64,000 bases of DNA from NCBI RefSeq assembly GCF_937129435.1, contig NZ_CAKZNF010000089.1, forward strand, positions 62,001 through 126,000, written 5' to 3'. Under the pieces are notes generated by a model. It searched no databases, had not been told where the DNA came from, and saw only the letters and a program-made list of their open reading frames with translations. Position 1 is the stretch's first letter; the number at the start of each line of letters is the position of its first letter. Both the position numbers and the translations under genes were made by a program. This document shows positions 1-8,882 of this stretch, in pieces. This DNA comes from an uncultured Parasphingopyxis sp. Its GTDB lineage: Bacteria > Pseudomonadota > Alphaproteobacteria > Sphingomonadales > Sphingomonadaceae.

Positions 1-779
1 GCAAGTCGGAAGTGATTGCCCATCTCGGCGGCGGGCCGAACGGCGCGGCGCTCGGGCCCGATGGCGCGCTCTATGTCTGCAACAATGGCGGCATGGACTG
101 GACGCGTGGGCCGAATGGCGAGATCAATCCGACAGCCAAGCGGACGGATGCGAAGGAAACAGGGCGCATCGAACGCGTCGATCTGGGGACCGGTAGCGTC
201 GATCGGATCTACGATTGTTGCGACGGGCGAAAGCTCGGTTCGCCAAACGATATCGTCTTCGACGCCGAGGGGGCGTTCTGGTTCACCGACTTCGGCAGGA
301 GCGCGCCGGGTACCGAGGGCGAATCGTCGATTCACTATGCCCTCCCCGACGGATCGATCATCGTCGAAGCGGCGCTCGGCTCGAGCTTCAACGGCGTCGG
401 CCTCTCGCCCGGTGGCGGCACGCTCTACGCCGCAGAAACCATGAGCACGATGCTATGGGCTTGGCCGGTCGAGGATGAAGGACGGCTCGGCGAACAACGT
501 CTGGTCGGTACCGGCGCGGACGGCGCAGGGTTCGACAGTCTGGCGCTCACCGACGCCGGCAATATCTGCGTGGCAACACTCTATGGCGGCGCCGGCATGA
601 CAACGTTCACCCCCGATGGCGACAGCACCCATATCGCGCTTCCGGACATGTTCACGACGAATATCTGCTTCGGCGGCACGGACCGCCGCACCGCGTTCAT
701 CACTCTGGCGCATACCGGCAAGATCATTGCTGTGGATTGGCCCGAGCCGGGCCTTGTCCTCCACTTCAACCCATATTGA
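1..779 (+). CDS. SMP-30/gluconolactonase-family protein, 5' truncated by window
   Basis: The reading frame is open to the left edge (first full codon at base 3), so the N-terminus lies outside the window; the GTG at 12 is only the first start codon inside it. The visible 255 residues show beta-propeller repeats of the SMP-30/gluconolactonase family: GGGPNGAALGPDGALYVCNNGG, then a GSPNDIVFDAEGAFWFTDFG blade and a VGLSPGGGTLYAAET blade. Family members are metal-dependent lactonases or esterases. In this setting hydrolysis of a lactone intermediate is possible, but that is inference. It ends 13 bases before the phosphotransferase gene and is probably in the same operon. Confidence 0.85.
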   Translation, partial: KSEVIAHLGGGPNGAALGPDGALYVCNNGGMDWTRGPNGEINPTAKRTDAKETGRIERVDLGTGSVDRIYDCCDGRKLGSPNDIVFDAEGAFWFTDFGRSAPGTEGESSIHYALPDGSIIVEAALGSSFNGVGLSPGGGTLYAAETMSTMLWAWPVEDEGRLGEQRLVGTGADGAGFDSLALTDAGNICVATLYGGAGMTTFTPDGDSTHIALPDMFTTNICFGGTDRRTAFITLAHTGKIIAVDWPEPGLVLHFNPY

Positions 780-792
780 TGCTTCGCTTCCG

Positions 793-1866
793 ATGACATC
801 CGCTTCCGACCGTGACGAGCTTGCCAATCCGGAGAGGCTGGCCATCTGGCTCGATGAGCATATTCCCGAACTCGGCAACGGTCCTCTCCGGATCGAGCAG
901 CTGCATGGCGGCACTTCGAACGTGATCCTTACGCTCGATCGCGGCGAGCGGACGATGGTGCTGCGCCGACCGCCCCCGGTACCGCCCCCGGGGAGCGAAA
1001 GGACCGTGCTTCGCGAGGCGCGTGTGCTGACTGCGCTCAATGGCACCAACGTGCCGCATCCGCATTGTTTCGGCAGCTGCGACGACGCGCACGTCATCGG
1101 CGTCCCCTTCTATGTGATGGAGCGTGTCGAAGGCTGGGCGGCCGAACTGCGTGGCGAGCGGATTTATCACCGCGCGCCGTTCGATACGATGCCGTGCGAA
1201 TATGGTATCGCCTATGCGATGGTCGACGGCCTGATCGCGTTGGCGAATGTCGACTATCGCGCCGTCGGCCTCGAAGGGTTTGGCAGGCCCGACGGCTTTC
1301 TCGAACGCCAGGTCGACCGTTGGGACCGCCAGCTCGATTCCTATGCCGAGTTGTACAACTATCCCGGCCGACACATTCCGGGGCACGATTATGCCCGCGA
1401 CTGGCTGCGCGCCAACATCCCCGACGATTTTCGCGCGGGCATCATCCATGGCGATGTCGGCACGCCCAATGCGTTATTTGCCTTCGACCGGCCGGCGCGC
1501 TTGACCGCGCTGATCGATTGGGAGCTTTCGACGATCGGCGATCCGCTGATCGACCTCGCCTGGTTCACGAACAAGCTGCGCGATTGCGACAACCCGGAGC
1601 GCACCAGCGAGAACGTGCTCTACAACATCGAAAATTTTCCGACCCGGCAGGAGCTGGCGCGCTATTATGCAGCCGGTACGGGGCGCAATCTCTCGCACTT
1701 CGACTATTACTGCATCTTGGCGCTGTTCAAGGGCGGGTGCATCCTCGAATACAAAGTGGCGCAGGCGGCGGCGGGTATCCTGCCCGAAGCGACCGGCCGC
1801 TTCTTCGACAAGCTGGTTCTGGGCAATTTCGCAAAGGCCGAAGAGCTTGCCCGCCGCGCCGGATAG
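793..1866 (+). CDS. Aminoglycoside-phosphotransferase-like kinase, ACAD10/11 or LvaA type
   Basis: This 357-residue protein has the APH/choline-kinase fold. A glycine-rich loop GGTSNVILTL lies at about residue 39, the catalytic loop HGDVGTPN at 219-226, and the metal-binding IDWE at 241-244. I start it at the ATG at 793, because upstream codons of the longer track ORF overlap the lactonase gene out of frame. The next gene is an ACAD10/11-like dehydrogenase. In Pseudomonas putida LvaA/LvaC and in animal ACAD10/11, a kinase of this family phosphorylates the hydroxyl of 4-hydroxyacyl-CoA and the dehydrogenase-like partner removes the phosphate. That role is a good inference here, not proven. Confidence 0.85.
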   Translation: MTSASDRDELANPERLAIWLDEHIPELGNGPLRIEQLHGGTSNVILTLDRGERTMVLRRPPPVPPPGSERTVLREARVLTALNGTNVPHPHCFGSCDDAHVIGVPFYVMERVEGWAAELRGERIYHRAPFDTMPCEYGIAYAMVDGLIALANVDYRAVGLEGFGRPDGFLERQVDRWDRQLDSYAELYNYPGRHIPGHDYARDWLRANIPDDFRAGIIHGDVGTPNALFAFDRPARLTALIDWELSTIGDPLIDLAWFTNKLRDCDNPERTSENVLYNIENFPTRQELARYYAAGTGRNLSHFDYYCILALFKGGCILEYKVAQAAAGILPEATGRFFDKLVLGNFAKAEELARRAG

Positions 1867-1876
1867 GAGAGAGGAT

Positions 1877-3208
1877 ATGTACGATTTTTCGGTCGAACCC
1901 GAATTTCAGGAAAAGCTCGACTGGATGCGAGGCTTCGTCGATGCCGAGTGCGCCGACCTCGATATTCTTTTCCCCGATCATGGCGACCCTTATGATGTCC
2001 GCAACGAGGCTTCGCGCGAAATCCTGAGACCACTACAACAGCGCGTCAAAGAGGAGGGTCTATGGGCCTGTCATCTCGGCCCGGACCTCGGTGGACCGGG
2101 CTATGGCCAGCTCAAGCTCGGCCTGATGAACGAAATCCTCGGCCGCTCCTATTGGGCACCGACCGTTTTCGGCACCGCTGCGCCCGACACCGGCAACGCC
2201 GAAATCCTCGCACTGTTCGGCACCGACGAACAGAAGCAACGCTATCTCGAGCCGCTGATGGACGGTGACATTGTCTCGTGCTTTTCGATGACGGAGCCGC
2301 AGGCCGGGGCCGATCCCAAGGAATTCGAATGCCGCGCCTATCGCGACGGCGACGAATGGGTGATCGACGGCCATAAATGGTTCTCGTCGAACGCGCGTTT
2401 TGCGGAATTCCTGATCGTCATGGCGGTCACGAACCCGGAAAATCCGCCGCACCAACGGATGTCGATGCTGATCGTCCCGACGGACACACCCGGCGTCGAG
2501 ATTATTCGCAACGTGAAGACGCTTGGCGATCATCCTGCGCTCGATACCGGCATCCATGCCTATATCCATTACGACAAAGTGCGGGTTCCGCTCGACGCAA
2601 TGCTGGGCGGGCCGGGTGAGGGTTTCAAGGTCGCACAGGCGCGCCTCGGCGGCGGCCGCATCCACCATGCGATGCGCACCGTCGGCAAGTGCAGCCAGGC
2701 GCTCGACATGATGCTCGAGCGCGCCGTCACGCGGCGCGCGCAGGGCAAGACGATCGGCGAGCATCAGATGGTGCAGGCGATGATCGCGGACAGCGCGATA
2801 GAGTTGGAACAGTTTCGCCTGCTCGTCCTCAAGACGGCATGGACGATCGACGAGGTGGAAGCCGGCCGTCAGCCGCACAGCGCCTCGCGCCAGCTGATCG
2901 GCATGTGCAAGGTGACGATGGCGAAGGTCTATCACGACATCACCCAGCGGGCGATCCAGATCCATGGCAGCCTCGGCGTCACGCTGGAACTGCCGCTTGT
3001 CGATATGTGGGCCGGCGTTCTGAGCCTTTCTCTGGCCGACGGCCCGACGGAGGTTCACAAGGTGCAGGTCGCCAAGACGCTGCTCAAAAATGCCGAACCG
3101 CAAAACGGCCTCTTCCCGAGCAAGCACATCCCGACGCGACTCGATATCGCGCGGGACAAGCACCGGACGATCCTCGCTAAACATGGCTTGCTGGAGAATG
3201 CCGCATGA
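1877..3208 (+). CDS. Acyl-CoA dehydrogenase, ACAD10/11 or LvaC-like
   Basis: This is a 443-residue flavoprotein of the acyl-CoA dehydrogenase family. It shows the FAD-contacting segment CFSMTEPQAGADP, WVIDGHKWFSSNA, and QIHGSLGVTLELPL near the C-terminus. The C-terminal LADGPTEVHK, where classical members have YEGT with the catalytic Glu, and GRIHHAMRT in the helix where IVD/LCAD enzymes carry Glu, are both typical of ACAD10/11. The start at 1877 has a GGAGAGAGGA ribosome site. The gene follows the kinase by 10 bases and overlaps the next SDR by ATGA, so the three should be translated together. The predicted step is conversion of a 4-phosphoacyl-CoA to an enoyl-CoA. Confidence 0.9.
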   Translation: MYDFSVEPEFQEKLDWMRGFVDAECADLDILFPDHGDPYDVRNEASREILRPLQQRVKEEGLWACHLGPDLGGPGYGQLKLGLMNEILGRSYWAPTVFGTAAPDTGNAEILALFGTDEQKQRYLEPLMDGDIVSCFSMTEPQAGADPKEFECRAYRDGDEWVIDGHKWFSSNARFAEFLIVMAVTNPENPPHQRMSMLIVPTDTPGVEIIRNVKTLGDHPALDTGIHAYIHYDKVRVPLDAMLGGPGEGFKVAQARLGGGRIHHAMRTVGKCSQALDMMLERAVTRRAQGKTIGEHQMVQAMIADSAIELEQFRLLVLKTAWTIDEVEAGRQPHSASRQLIGMCKVTMAKVYHDITQRAIQIHGSLGVTLELPLVDMWAGVLSLSLADGPTEVHKVQVAKTLLKNAEPQNGLFPSKHIPTRLDIARDKHRTILAKHGLLENAA

Positions 3209-3951
3209 CCCCCGATCCGCTCTTCGATTTCACCGGCAAGGTTGCGCTCGTGACTGGCGGTTCTCGCGGCCTCGGCTACGAAATGGTCAAGGCGCTGGCC
3301 GAACGCGGAGCGGATGTGGTGATTGCCAGCCGCAAGCTCGACAAATGCGAAGAGGTCGCCGCGGAGGTCCGCTCGCTGGGGCGTCGCGCCCTGCCATTTT
3401 CCGCGCATTGCGGCAGGTGGGATGAAATCGACGATTTGATCGAAGCCGCCTATGGCGAGTTCGGGCGGATCGACATCCTCATCAATAACGCCGGTATGTC
3501 GCCGCCCTTCCCCAGCCACGAAATCCCCGAAAACCTGTTCGATTCGGTGATGAACCTGAATTTCAAGGGTCCGTTCCGCCTCGCCTCGCAGATAGGCCAT
3601 CGAATGGCGCAGGGCGATGGCGGCTGCATCATCAACATCAGCTCGACCGGCGCGCTTATGGCGCTGCCAGGCGTCGTTCCCTATGGCGCGGCAAAGGCTG
3701 CGCTCAACGCGATGACCGTCTCGCTAAGCCGTGAATACGCGCCCAAGGTGCGCGTCAACACGATCTCGGCCGGCCCCTTCCTGACCGATATCTCCCAGGC
3801 CTGGGAACCGAAGAAGCGGGAGAAGCAGCCCGTCGCGCTGGGCCGGCCCGGCAATCCCGAAGAAATCGTCACGGCCGCGCTGGCGCTCGCCAGCCCCGCC
3901 TCCTCCTTCACGACAGGAGCGCTGATCCGCGTCGACGGCGGGCAGCGCTAA
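3205..3951 (+). CDS. SDR-family oxidoreductase
   Basis: This is a classical 248-residue short-chain dehydrogenase. It has the cofactor motif TGGSRGLG near residue 15, NNAG in the middle, and the Ser-Tyr-Lys active site in SSTGALMALPGVVPYGAAK. The C-terminus ends in the usual VDGG segment. The start codon overlaps the stop of the ACAD gene (ATGA), which implies translational coupling. After the kinase/ACAD pair it could oxidise a 3-hydroxyacyl-CoA, as the SDR in the lva operon is thought to do. The exact substrate cannot be read from sequence. Confidence 0.9.
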   Translation: MTPDPLFDFTGKVALVTGGSRGLGYEMVKALAERGADVVIASRKLDKCEEVAAEVRSLGRRALPFSAHCGRWDEIDDLIEAAYGEFGRIDILINNAGMSPPFPSHEIPENLFDSVMNLNFKGPFRLASQIGHRMAQGDGGCIINISSTGALMALPGVVPYGAAKAALNAMTVSLSREYAPKVRVNTISAGPFLTDISQAWEPKKREKQPVALGRPGNPEEIVTAALALASPASSFTTGALIRVDGGQR

Positions 3952-3997
3952 GGCAACCCTTTATCGCAATTGCTTTGCGGAACGCCGGCTCGCGACC

Positions 3998-5251
3998 CTA
4001 GACGCGTTCGATAATCACCGCGGGTGCCATGCCGCCCGCCGCGCACATGGTGACGAGGCCGACCTGCTTGTCCTGCCGTTCGAGCTCGTCGAGCACGGTG
4101 CCGATCAGGATCGAGCCGGTGGCGCCCATCGGGTGGCCGAGCGCGATCGCGCCGCCATTGACGTTCACGGTGCTGCGATCGAGATCGAGGTCGCGCATGA
4201 ACTTTTCCGCGACCACGGCGAAGGCTTCGTTGATTTCCCACAGATCGATATCGCTCGTTGTCATGCCCGCACGTTCCAGCGCCTTTCTAGCGGCAGGCAC
4301 CGGAGCGTTGAGCATCAGCGTCGGATCGTCGCCGACGTTGATCGCGGTGACGATCCTCGCGCGCGGTTTCCAGCCCTGATTGTCGGCATAACCCTTCGAC
4401 GCCATCAGTATTGCCGCCGACCCGTCGACCACGCCGGAGCTGTTGCCGGCATGGTGCACGCCTTCCCATTCGAGATCGGGATAGCGTTTCTGGATCGACT
4501 GGCGGAAGGTCGGGCCGCCCGGATACATTTCCATATCGGCAACGGCGTCGAACGACGCCTTCAGTTCGGCCAGCCCCTCGGCCGTCGTTTGCGGCCGCGG
4601 GAATTCCTCATGGTCCAGCGCCACGCTGCCGTCGACATTGAGAACGGCGACGACACTCTTGTCGAAGCGCCCTTCCTCGATAGCCCTCGCCGCGCGCTTC
4701 TGGCTTTCGAGCCCGACCGCGTCGACATCCTTGCGCGTAATGCCTTCCTTCGCCGCGATCGCATCGCCGCACACGCCCTGGTGCGACTGGGGATGGAGCT
4801 TGGCCAGTTCGGGATTGCCCGCCCCCATGCCGAGCGGCCCGGAGCCCGCCGCCATCTCATCCTGCATGACCGTCTGGTGCAGCGACATCATGTCGGTGCC
4901 GCCGGCAACGACGCAATCCTCAAGCCCCGCCATGATCTGGCCGGCGGCCAATCCGACCGAGGTGATGCCACCGCCGCAAAAGCGATCGAGCGTCATGCCG
5001 GATGCCTTGACGTCATATCCGGCTGCCAGCGCCGACATGCGTCCGATATCGCCGCCCTGCTTTCCCTTCTGGACGCTCGTCGACCAGATGACGTCGTCGA
5101 CTTCGCCGGTTTTCAGGTCGTTGCGCTCGGCAATTGCCTTGAGCACGGTCGCGCCGAGATGCTGCGGATGCAGATGCGCCAACGACCCCTTGCCGATCTT
5201 GCCGATGCCCCGCGGCGTCCGGCATGAGTCGATGATATAGGCGTCGGCCAT
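3998..5251 (-). CDS. Thiolase, acetyl-CoA acetyltransferase family
   Basis: This 417-residue thiolase has its nucleophilic cysteine in DRFCGGG (Cys92), the INEAFA segment, GHPMGATGS with the catalytic His, and the C-terminal CAAGGMAP loop with the second active-site Cys. All catalytic landmarks are kept, so it should cleave a 3-ketoacyl-CoA with CoA at the end of a beta-oxidation round. It is a single-gene unit, divergent from the DUF2889 gene, and shares operator site 1 with it. The long plus-strand ORF across this gene is a shadow. Confidence 0.95.
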   Translation of the reverse strand: MADAYIIDSCRTPRGIGKIGKGSLAHLHPQHLGATVLKAIAERNDLKTGEVDDVIWSTSVQKGKQGGDIGRMSALAAGYDVKASGMTLDRFCGGGITSVGLAAGQIMAGLEDCVVAGGTDMMSLHQTVMQDEMAAGSGPLGMGAGNPELAKLHPQSHQGVCGDAIAAKEGITRKDVDAVGLESQKRAARAIEEGRFDKSVVAVLNVDGSVALDHEEFPRPQTTAEGLAELKASFDAVADMEMYPGGPTFRQSIQKRYPDLEWEGVHHAGNSSGVVDGSAAILMASKGYADNQGWKPRARIVTAINVGDDPTLMLNAPVPAARKALERAGMTTSDIDLWEINEAFAVVAEKFMRDLDLDRSTVNVNGGAIALGHPMGATGSILIGTVLDELERQDKQVGLVTMCAAGGMAPAVIIERV

Positions 5252-5292
5252 CCTAAGATTCCTTTTCGGCTGTCATGAAATTCCGTTTGTGA

Positions 5293-5311
5293 TAGATAAC
5301 CAAGTTATATA
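5293..5311. promoter_or_regulatory. Shared catabolic palindrome, site 1
   Basis: The sequence AGATAAC-CAA-GTTATAT is an inverted repeat centred at 5302 and lies between the divergent thiolase and DUF2889 genes. Its right edge touches the ATG at 5311. It belongs to the ten-member family TATMTAAC-N3-GTTAKATA in this window. Confidence 0.75.
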
Positions 5312-6336
5312 TGTCGATCAATATGAATGCAGTTCTTGCGGCACCCGCCAACCCGTCCGGCCATGTCCCCAACAGGCGTCCCGATTCGATCCGCCGCACA
5401 TCGACGATCAGCACGCATTGGCCTGACGGCTTCGGTGAACCCATGGTCATGCGCGGTCAGGCGCGCGACATCTTCACCGATGAAAAGGGCGCAATCGACC
5501 TCATAGCGGAGGACGAATTCCGAATTCGCGCAACGGCCAGGCGGGAAATCCTGGCCATCGAAGTCTTTCCCGACCGCCCCGAAGCGCAGAAACTCGTCGG
5601 GTGCCGCGCCGGAGGCCAGTCGCGCTCGGTCCTTGCCGAGGCACTACCCGATGAAAAGGCGGCCGGTACGCCGCTCTACCTGCTGCTCGACGATTTTGCG
5701 GGCGCGAGCCTTGTCGCGGGCTGGGCATGGTCGCGCTGGGTCGATGACTGGCGGGCAATGGCGCGCACAAAGGGAACGGCCAGCACCGCCGGGAAAAACG
5801 GCAACATGGCCGGGATCTGCGCGGGCTTCAGGCCGGGCTCTACCGCGCTCGACGATCAGGGTTCGGCGCGTCAGGACGTACAGAGTTTCGCCAAGGTCCC
5901 ATCGCTCGTCGATCCGGAAGACCCGGAAGGATGGCACGCACTTTCCGAACAGGAGGGCGTCGGCAAGCGGCGGGCGCGCTGGATCGACATCTGGCGCGAG
6001 GACGGACTGATTCAGATGGATATCGGCTTCCAGGACAGCGGTACGACACCCGAAGGCGATCACCGGGCCGCCATCCACGAATATCGCGTCCGCGCGACGG
6101 CGGATCCCGATACGCTCGTCCTCTCATCGGTCGATGTCGATCCCCGCGTCCTGCCCTTCCGCGAATGCCCGGCCGCTTCGCCCAATGCAGCTATAATGGT
6201 GGGTACGCCGCTGCGTGAACTGCGCGAAGCGGTCTTGCTCGAGTTGAAGGGAACAGCGGGGTGCACGCATCTCAATGACGTGCTCCGATCGATGGCTGAA
6301 GTGCCGCAACTGGCAGCACATCTTCGGAACGGCTAA
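5311..6336 (+). CDS. DUF2889-family protein
   Basis: This 341-residue protein ends with the signature GCTHLNDVLRSM that I associate with the DUF2889 family. The family has no established biochemical function but recurs near CoA-dependent catabolic genes. I see no signal peptide, membrane segment or known catalytic motif. The start is uncertain: ATG 5311 directly abuts operator site 1 and has no ribosome binding site, and ATG 5323 also lacks one, so a leaderless transcript is possible. It is followed by the hydrolase/flavin reductase fusion after 20 bases. Confidence 0.7.
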   Translation: MSINMNAVLAAPANPSGHVPNRRPDSIRRTSTISTHWPDGFGEPMVMRGQARDIFTDEKGAIDLIAEDEFRIRATARREILAIEVFPDRPEAQKLVGCRAGGQSRSVLAEALPDEKAAGTPLYLLLDDFAGASLVAGWAWSRWVDDWRAMARTKGTASTAGKNGNMAGICAGFRPGSTALDDQGSARQDVQSFAKVPSLVDPEDPEGWHALSEQEGVGKRRARWIDIWREDGLIQMDIGFQDSGTTPEGDHRAAIHEYRVRATADPDTLVLSSVDVDPRVLPFRECPAASPNAAIMVGTPLRELREAVLLELKGTAGCTHLNDVLRSMAEVPQLAAHLRNG

Positions 6337-6356
6337 GGCGAAGACCGGAGGCGCCG

Positions 6357-7580
6357 ATGCCGCAACGAACATTCGAAGGTTTTGGCGGGCTGAGCCTTGC
6401 CGCTGACATCTACGGTCAGGAAGACGACCCTTGCGTGCTGCTCATCCCCAGTGCCGGTCAGTCGAGAGAAACATGGCGGGCTGCGGCAGAATCATTGGCG
6501 GCCACGGGCCGCTATGTCGTCAGCGTCGATTTGCGCGGCCATGGCGGTAGCGCCCGCCCCGAAGACGGCCGCTACGATCTCGATGCCTATGTCGGAGACC
6601 TCTCGGCGATCCTCGCCCAATTGTCCTCGCGCCCCGTCATTGTCGGCGCCTCTCTGGGAGGCTGGATCGCCATGACGGTGCTCGGCGAGGGCGGCCCCGA
6701 CCTCGCGAGCGGCCTGGTCCTCGTCGATTCGCCGCCGCACATGGAGCCTGACAAGGCCAGGCAGGTCGGCGCAACTTTGAGGAGATATGCCGAAACGAGC
6801 GACGACATCGGCTTCGATCCCCGTTCGGTTGCGGGGATGAACCTGCCAGCGGTCGAGGAGCGGCTAGCCAAAGCTGCCGTCGCGCTGAAGCTGCCCACGC
6901 TCGTGATCCGCGGCGCGAACAGCGAACTTTCGACGCGCGAATCCGTACAAGAGCTTACCGCAAGCATTGCCGAAGCCGAGGCCGTCGAAATCGAAAATGC
7001 CGGTCACCTCGTCGCCATCGATCAAGCCGACGCGTTCAACGCGGTGCTGCTGGAATTTCTGGAACGGCGGATACCCCGCGATCCGCCCGAATATCAGGCG
7101 GGCTCGGACAGCCGCACGCTTCGCGACGCCCTTGGCTGCTTCGCCACCGGCGTGACGGTAGTAACGGCCGTCGACGATGCAGGCACCCCCGTCGGGCTGA
7201 CTGCCAACAGTTTTACTTCCGTTTCGCTCGACCCTGAACTGCTACTTGTCTGCCTTGCCAAAACCGCATCCAGCCTCTCGGTCTTCGAAGAGACGGAACA
7301 TTTCGCGGTCAATGTCCTTCATATCGGCCAGCAGCCGGTTTCGAACCGGTTTGCCATGAAGGGCGAGGACCGGTTCGCCGAAACCGACTGTGAAACCTGG
7401 TCGACCGGCGTACCGATCATCAAGCGGTCGCTGGCCAGTTTCGAGTGCCGGAAATATGCGATGCACGATGGCGGCGACCATGTGATCCTGATCGGCAGAG
7501 TCGATCGCGTCCGGTTCGAACCAAGACGCGATCCGCTGCTGTATTTCCGCGGCAAATATCGCCGCCTGCACTTCGCCTGA
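6357..7580 (+). CDS. Alpha/beta-hydrolase fused to a flavin reductase domain
   Basis: This is a single 407-residue frame with two domains. Residues 1 to about 240 are an alpha/beta hydrolase: the nucleophile elbow GASLGG carries Ser99, NAGHL carries His217, and Glu190 in NSELST sits where the acidic residue usually lies. Residues from about 253 to the end match flavin reductases of the HpaC/HsaB type: LRDALGCFATGVTVVT, GLTANSFTSVSLDPELLLVCL and a C-terminal PLLYFRGKYR. The reductase part would supply reduced flavin to a monooxygenase, and the hydrolase part would cleave a product. No frameshift is needed to join them. A CCGGAGGC site supports the start. Confidence 0.9.
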   Translation: MPQRTFEGFGGLSLAADIYGQEDDPCVLLIPSAGQSRETWRAAAESLAATGRYVVSVDLRGHGGSARPEDGRYDLDAYVGDLSAILAQLSSRPVIVGASLGGWIAMTVLGEGGPDLASGLVLVDSPPHMEPDKARQVGATLRRYAETSDDIGFDPRSVAGMNLPAVEERLAKAAVALKLPTLVIRGANSELSTRESVQELTASIAEAEAVEIENAGHLVAIDQADAFNAVLLEFLERRIPRDPPEYQAGSDSRTLRDALGCFATGVTVVTAVDDAGTPVGLTANSFTSVSLDPELLLVCLAKTASSLSVFEETEHFAVNVLHIGQQPVSNRFAMKGEDRFAETDCETWSTGVPIIKRSLASFECRKYAMHDGGDHVILIGRVDRVRFEPRRDPLLYFRGKYRRLHFA

Positions 7581-7593
7581 GCCTTGCGGCACA

Positions 7594-7612
7594 TATCTAA
7601 CTAGGTTAGTGA
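7594..7612. promoter_or_regulatory. Shared catabolic palindrome, site 2
   Basis: TATCTAAC-TAG-GTTAGTGA is centred at 7603, 57 bases before the aldolase-like gene start at 7669. It is the only copy between two genes on the same strand in tandem, so it probably starts the aldolase, DUF35 and CoA-transferase unit separately from the genes before it. Confidence 0.75.
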
Positions 7613-7668
7613 CCTAATTAGGCACCTGATTGTCTATCAGAGTGAAGCCGGGATATGAGAGGAACGCT

Positions 7669-8880
7669 ATGGGCTGGGCGCATCAGGACAAGACGGCAAT
7701 CGTCGGCATCGGCGCGACCGATTATTATTTGCGCGGCAAGAGCTGGCCGCGCACGATCAACGACATGGCAGGCGAAGCGATCCTTAAAGCCTGCGCAGAC
7801 GCGGGCATCTCGATCAAGGACGTCGACGGTTTCGCCTATTATTCGACCGCCGGCGCCGGCTATCTCGACAAATTCGATACGGCGAGCCTGATGGAAACGC
7901 TCGGCATCCCGCATGTCGGATTTTCCGCGACGCTGACCAGCGGCGGCGGCGGCGCGTCGGGTGCCGCTGGGCTGGCCACGGCCGGCCTGATGAACGAGGA
8001 CTGCAAATATTGCGTCACCGTCATGGCGCTCCAGCAATTGCCGCAGCATCGCCTCGGTGTCGTCGTCGGCGCCGCGGCGCCCAACCCGGAAAACAGCTTT
8101 CTCCAACCATCCGGTCTTGTCGGACCCGGCTACCTGATGTCCGTACTCGCGAGGCGCCACATGCACCTCTATGGAACGCGGCGGGAGGCCTTCAAGGAGA
8201 TCGTCCAGGCGACGCGCGAGCATGCGCTGAACCGGCCCAAGGCCATCCGCAACAAGCCGCTCGAAGACGAGGAATACTGGTCGCAGCCGATGCTCGCCGA
8301 TCCGCTCTGCCGGCTCGATTTCTGTCTCGAAACCGATGGCGCTGTCGCCTTCATCACGACGACGACCGAACGGGCGAAAGATTGCAAACACCCCCCTGCC
8401 CTGATCCATGGCGCAGCGCATGGCGGCACGCGCAACTGGGGCCGCGCCTTCGCCTGGATGGGCATGCAGGACCCCGATTTCGCGTCGTCCGGCCACAAAT
8501 TCGTCGCCGACCGGCTATGGGAGCAGACCGGCCTAACCGCAAAAGACATGAGCTGCGCGCAGATTTACGACCATTTTTCTTGCATGGTCCTGATGCAGCT
8601 CGAGGATTACGGCTTCTGCGAAAAGGGCGAGGGCAATGACTATGTGCTCTCCGGCGCGATCCGATATGCAAATCGCGACACAGTCGAGGGCGCCGTTCCG
8701 GTCAACACCCATGGCGGCAACCTCAACGAGGCGTATATCATCGGCCTGACACATGTCGCCGAGGCGGTCGAACAGATTCGCGGTACGGCGATCAATCAGA
8801 TCGAGGATTGCGAATTCGCATTGAGCACGGGCGGCCCCGCATCGCTCCCGGTTTCGGGCCTGATCCTGAGGAGGGCATAG
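7669..8880 (+). CDS. Thiolase-like lipid-transfer protein, probable retro-aldolase large subunit
   Basis: This 403-residue protein has the thiolase fold of the SCP2/Ltp group. The region that carries the thiolase nucleophile is TSGGGGASGAA, with no cysteine, so ordinary thiolysis is unlikely. A tyrosine lies in QIYDHFSCMV near residue 302, in the area of tyrosines reported to act in Ltp2-type steroid aldolases. The next gene encodes a DUF35 zinc-ribbon protein, the obligate partner of Ltp2 in that system. I infer retro-aldol cleavage of a branched beta-hydroxyacyl-CoA. The ATG at 7669 with GAGAGGAA upstream is preferred over 7630. Confidence 0.85.
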   Translation: MGWAHQDKTAIVGIGATDYYLRGKSWPRTINDMAGEAILKACADAGISIKDVDGFAYYSTAGAGYLDKFDTASLMETLGIPHVGFSATLTSGGGGASGAAGLATAGLMNEDCKYCVTVMALQQLPQHRLGVVVGAAAPNPENSFLQPSGLVGPGYLMSVLARRHMHLYGTRREAFKEIVQATREHALNRPKAIRNKPLEDEEYWSQPMLADPLCRLDFCLETDGAVAFITTTTERAKDCKHPPALIHGAAHGGTRNWGRAFAWMGMQDPDFASSGHKFVADRLWEQTGLTAKDMSCAQIYDHFSCMVLMQLEDYGFCEKGEGNDYVLSGAIRYANRDTVEGAVPVNTHGGNLNEAYIIGLTHVAEAVEQIRGTAINQIEDCEFALSTGGPASLPVSGLILRRA

Positions 8881-8882
8881 AG

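Noticed and set aside
3952-3997. Possible terminator between the convergent SDR and thiolase genes
   Set aside because: Only a 5-base stem (CGCAA/TTGCG) with no T-run; too weak.
7613-7622. Perfect palindrome CCTAATTAGG next to site 2
   Set aside because: Only one copy seen, and it is short enough to occur by chance; not reported as an operator.
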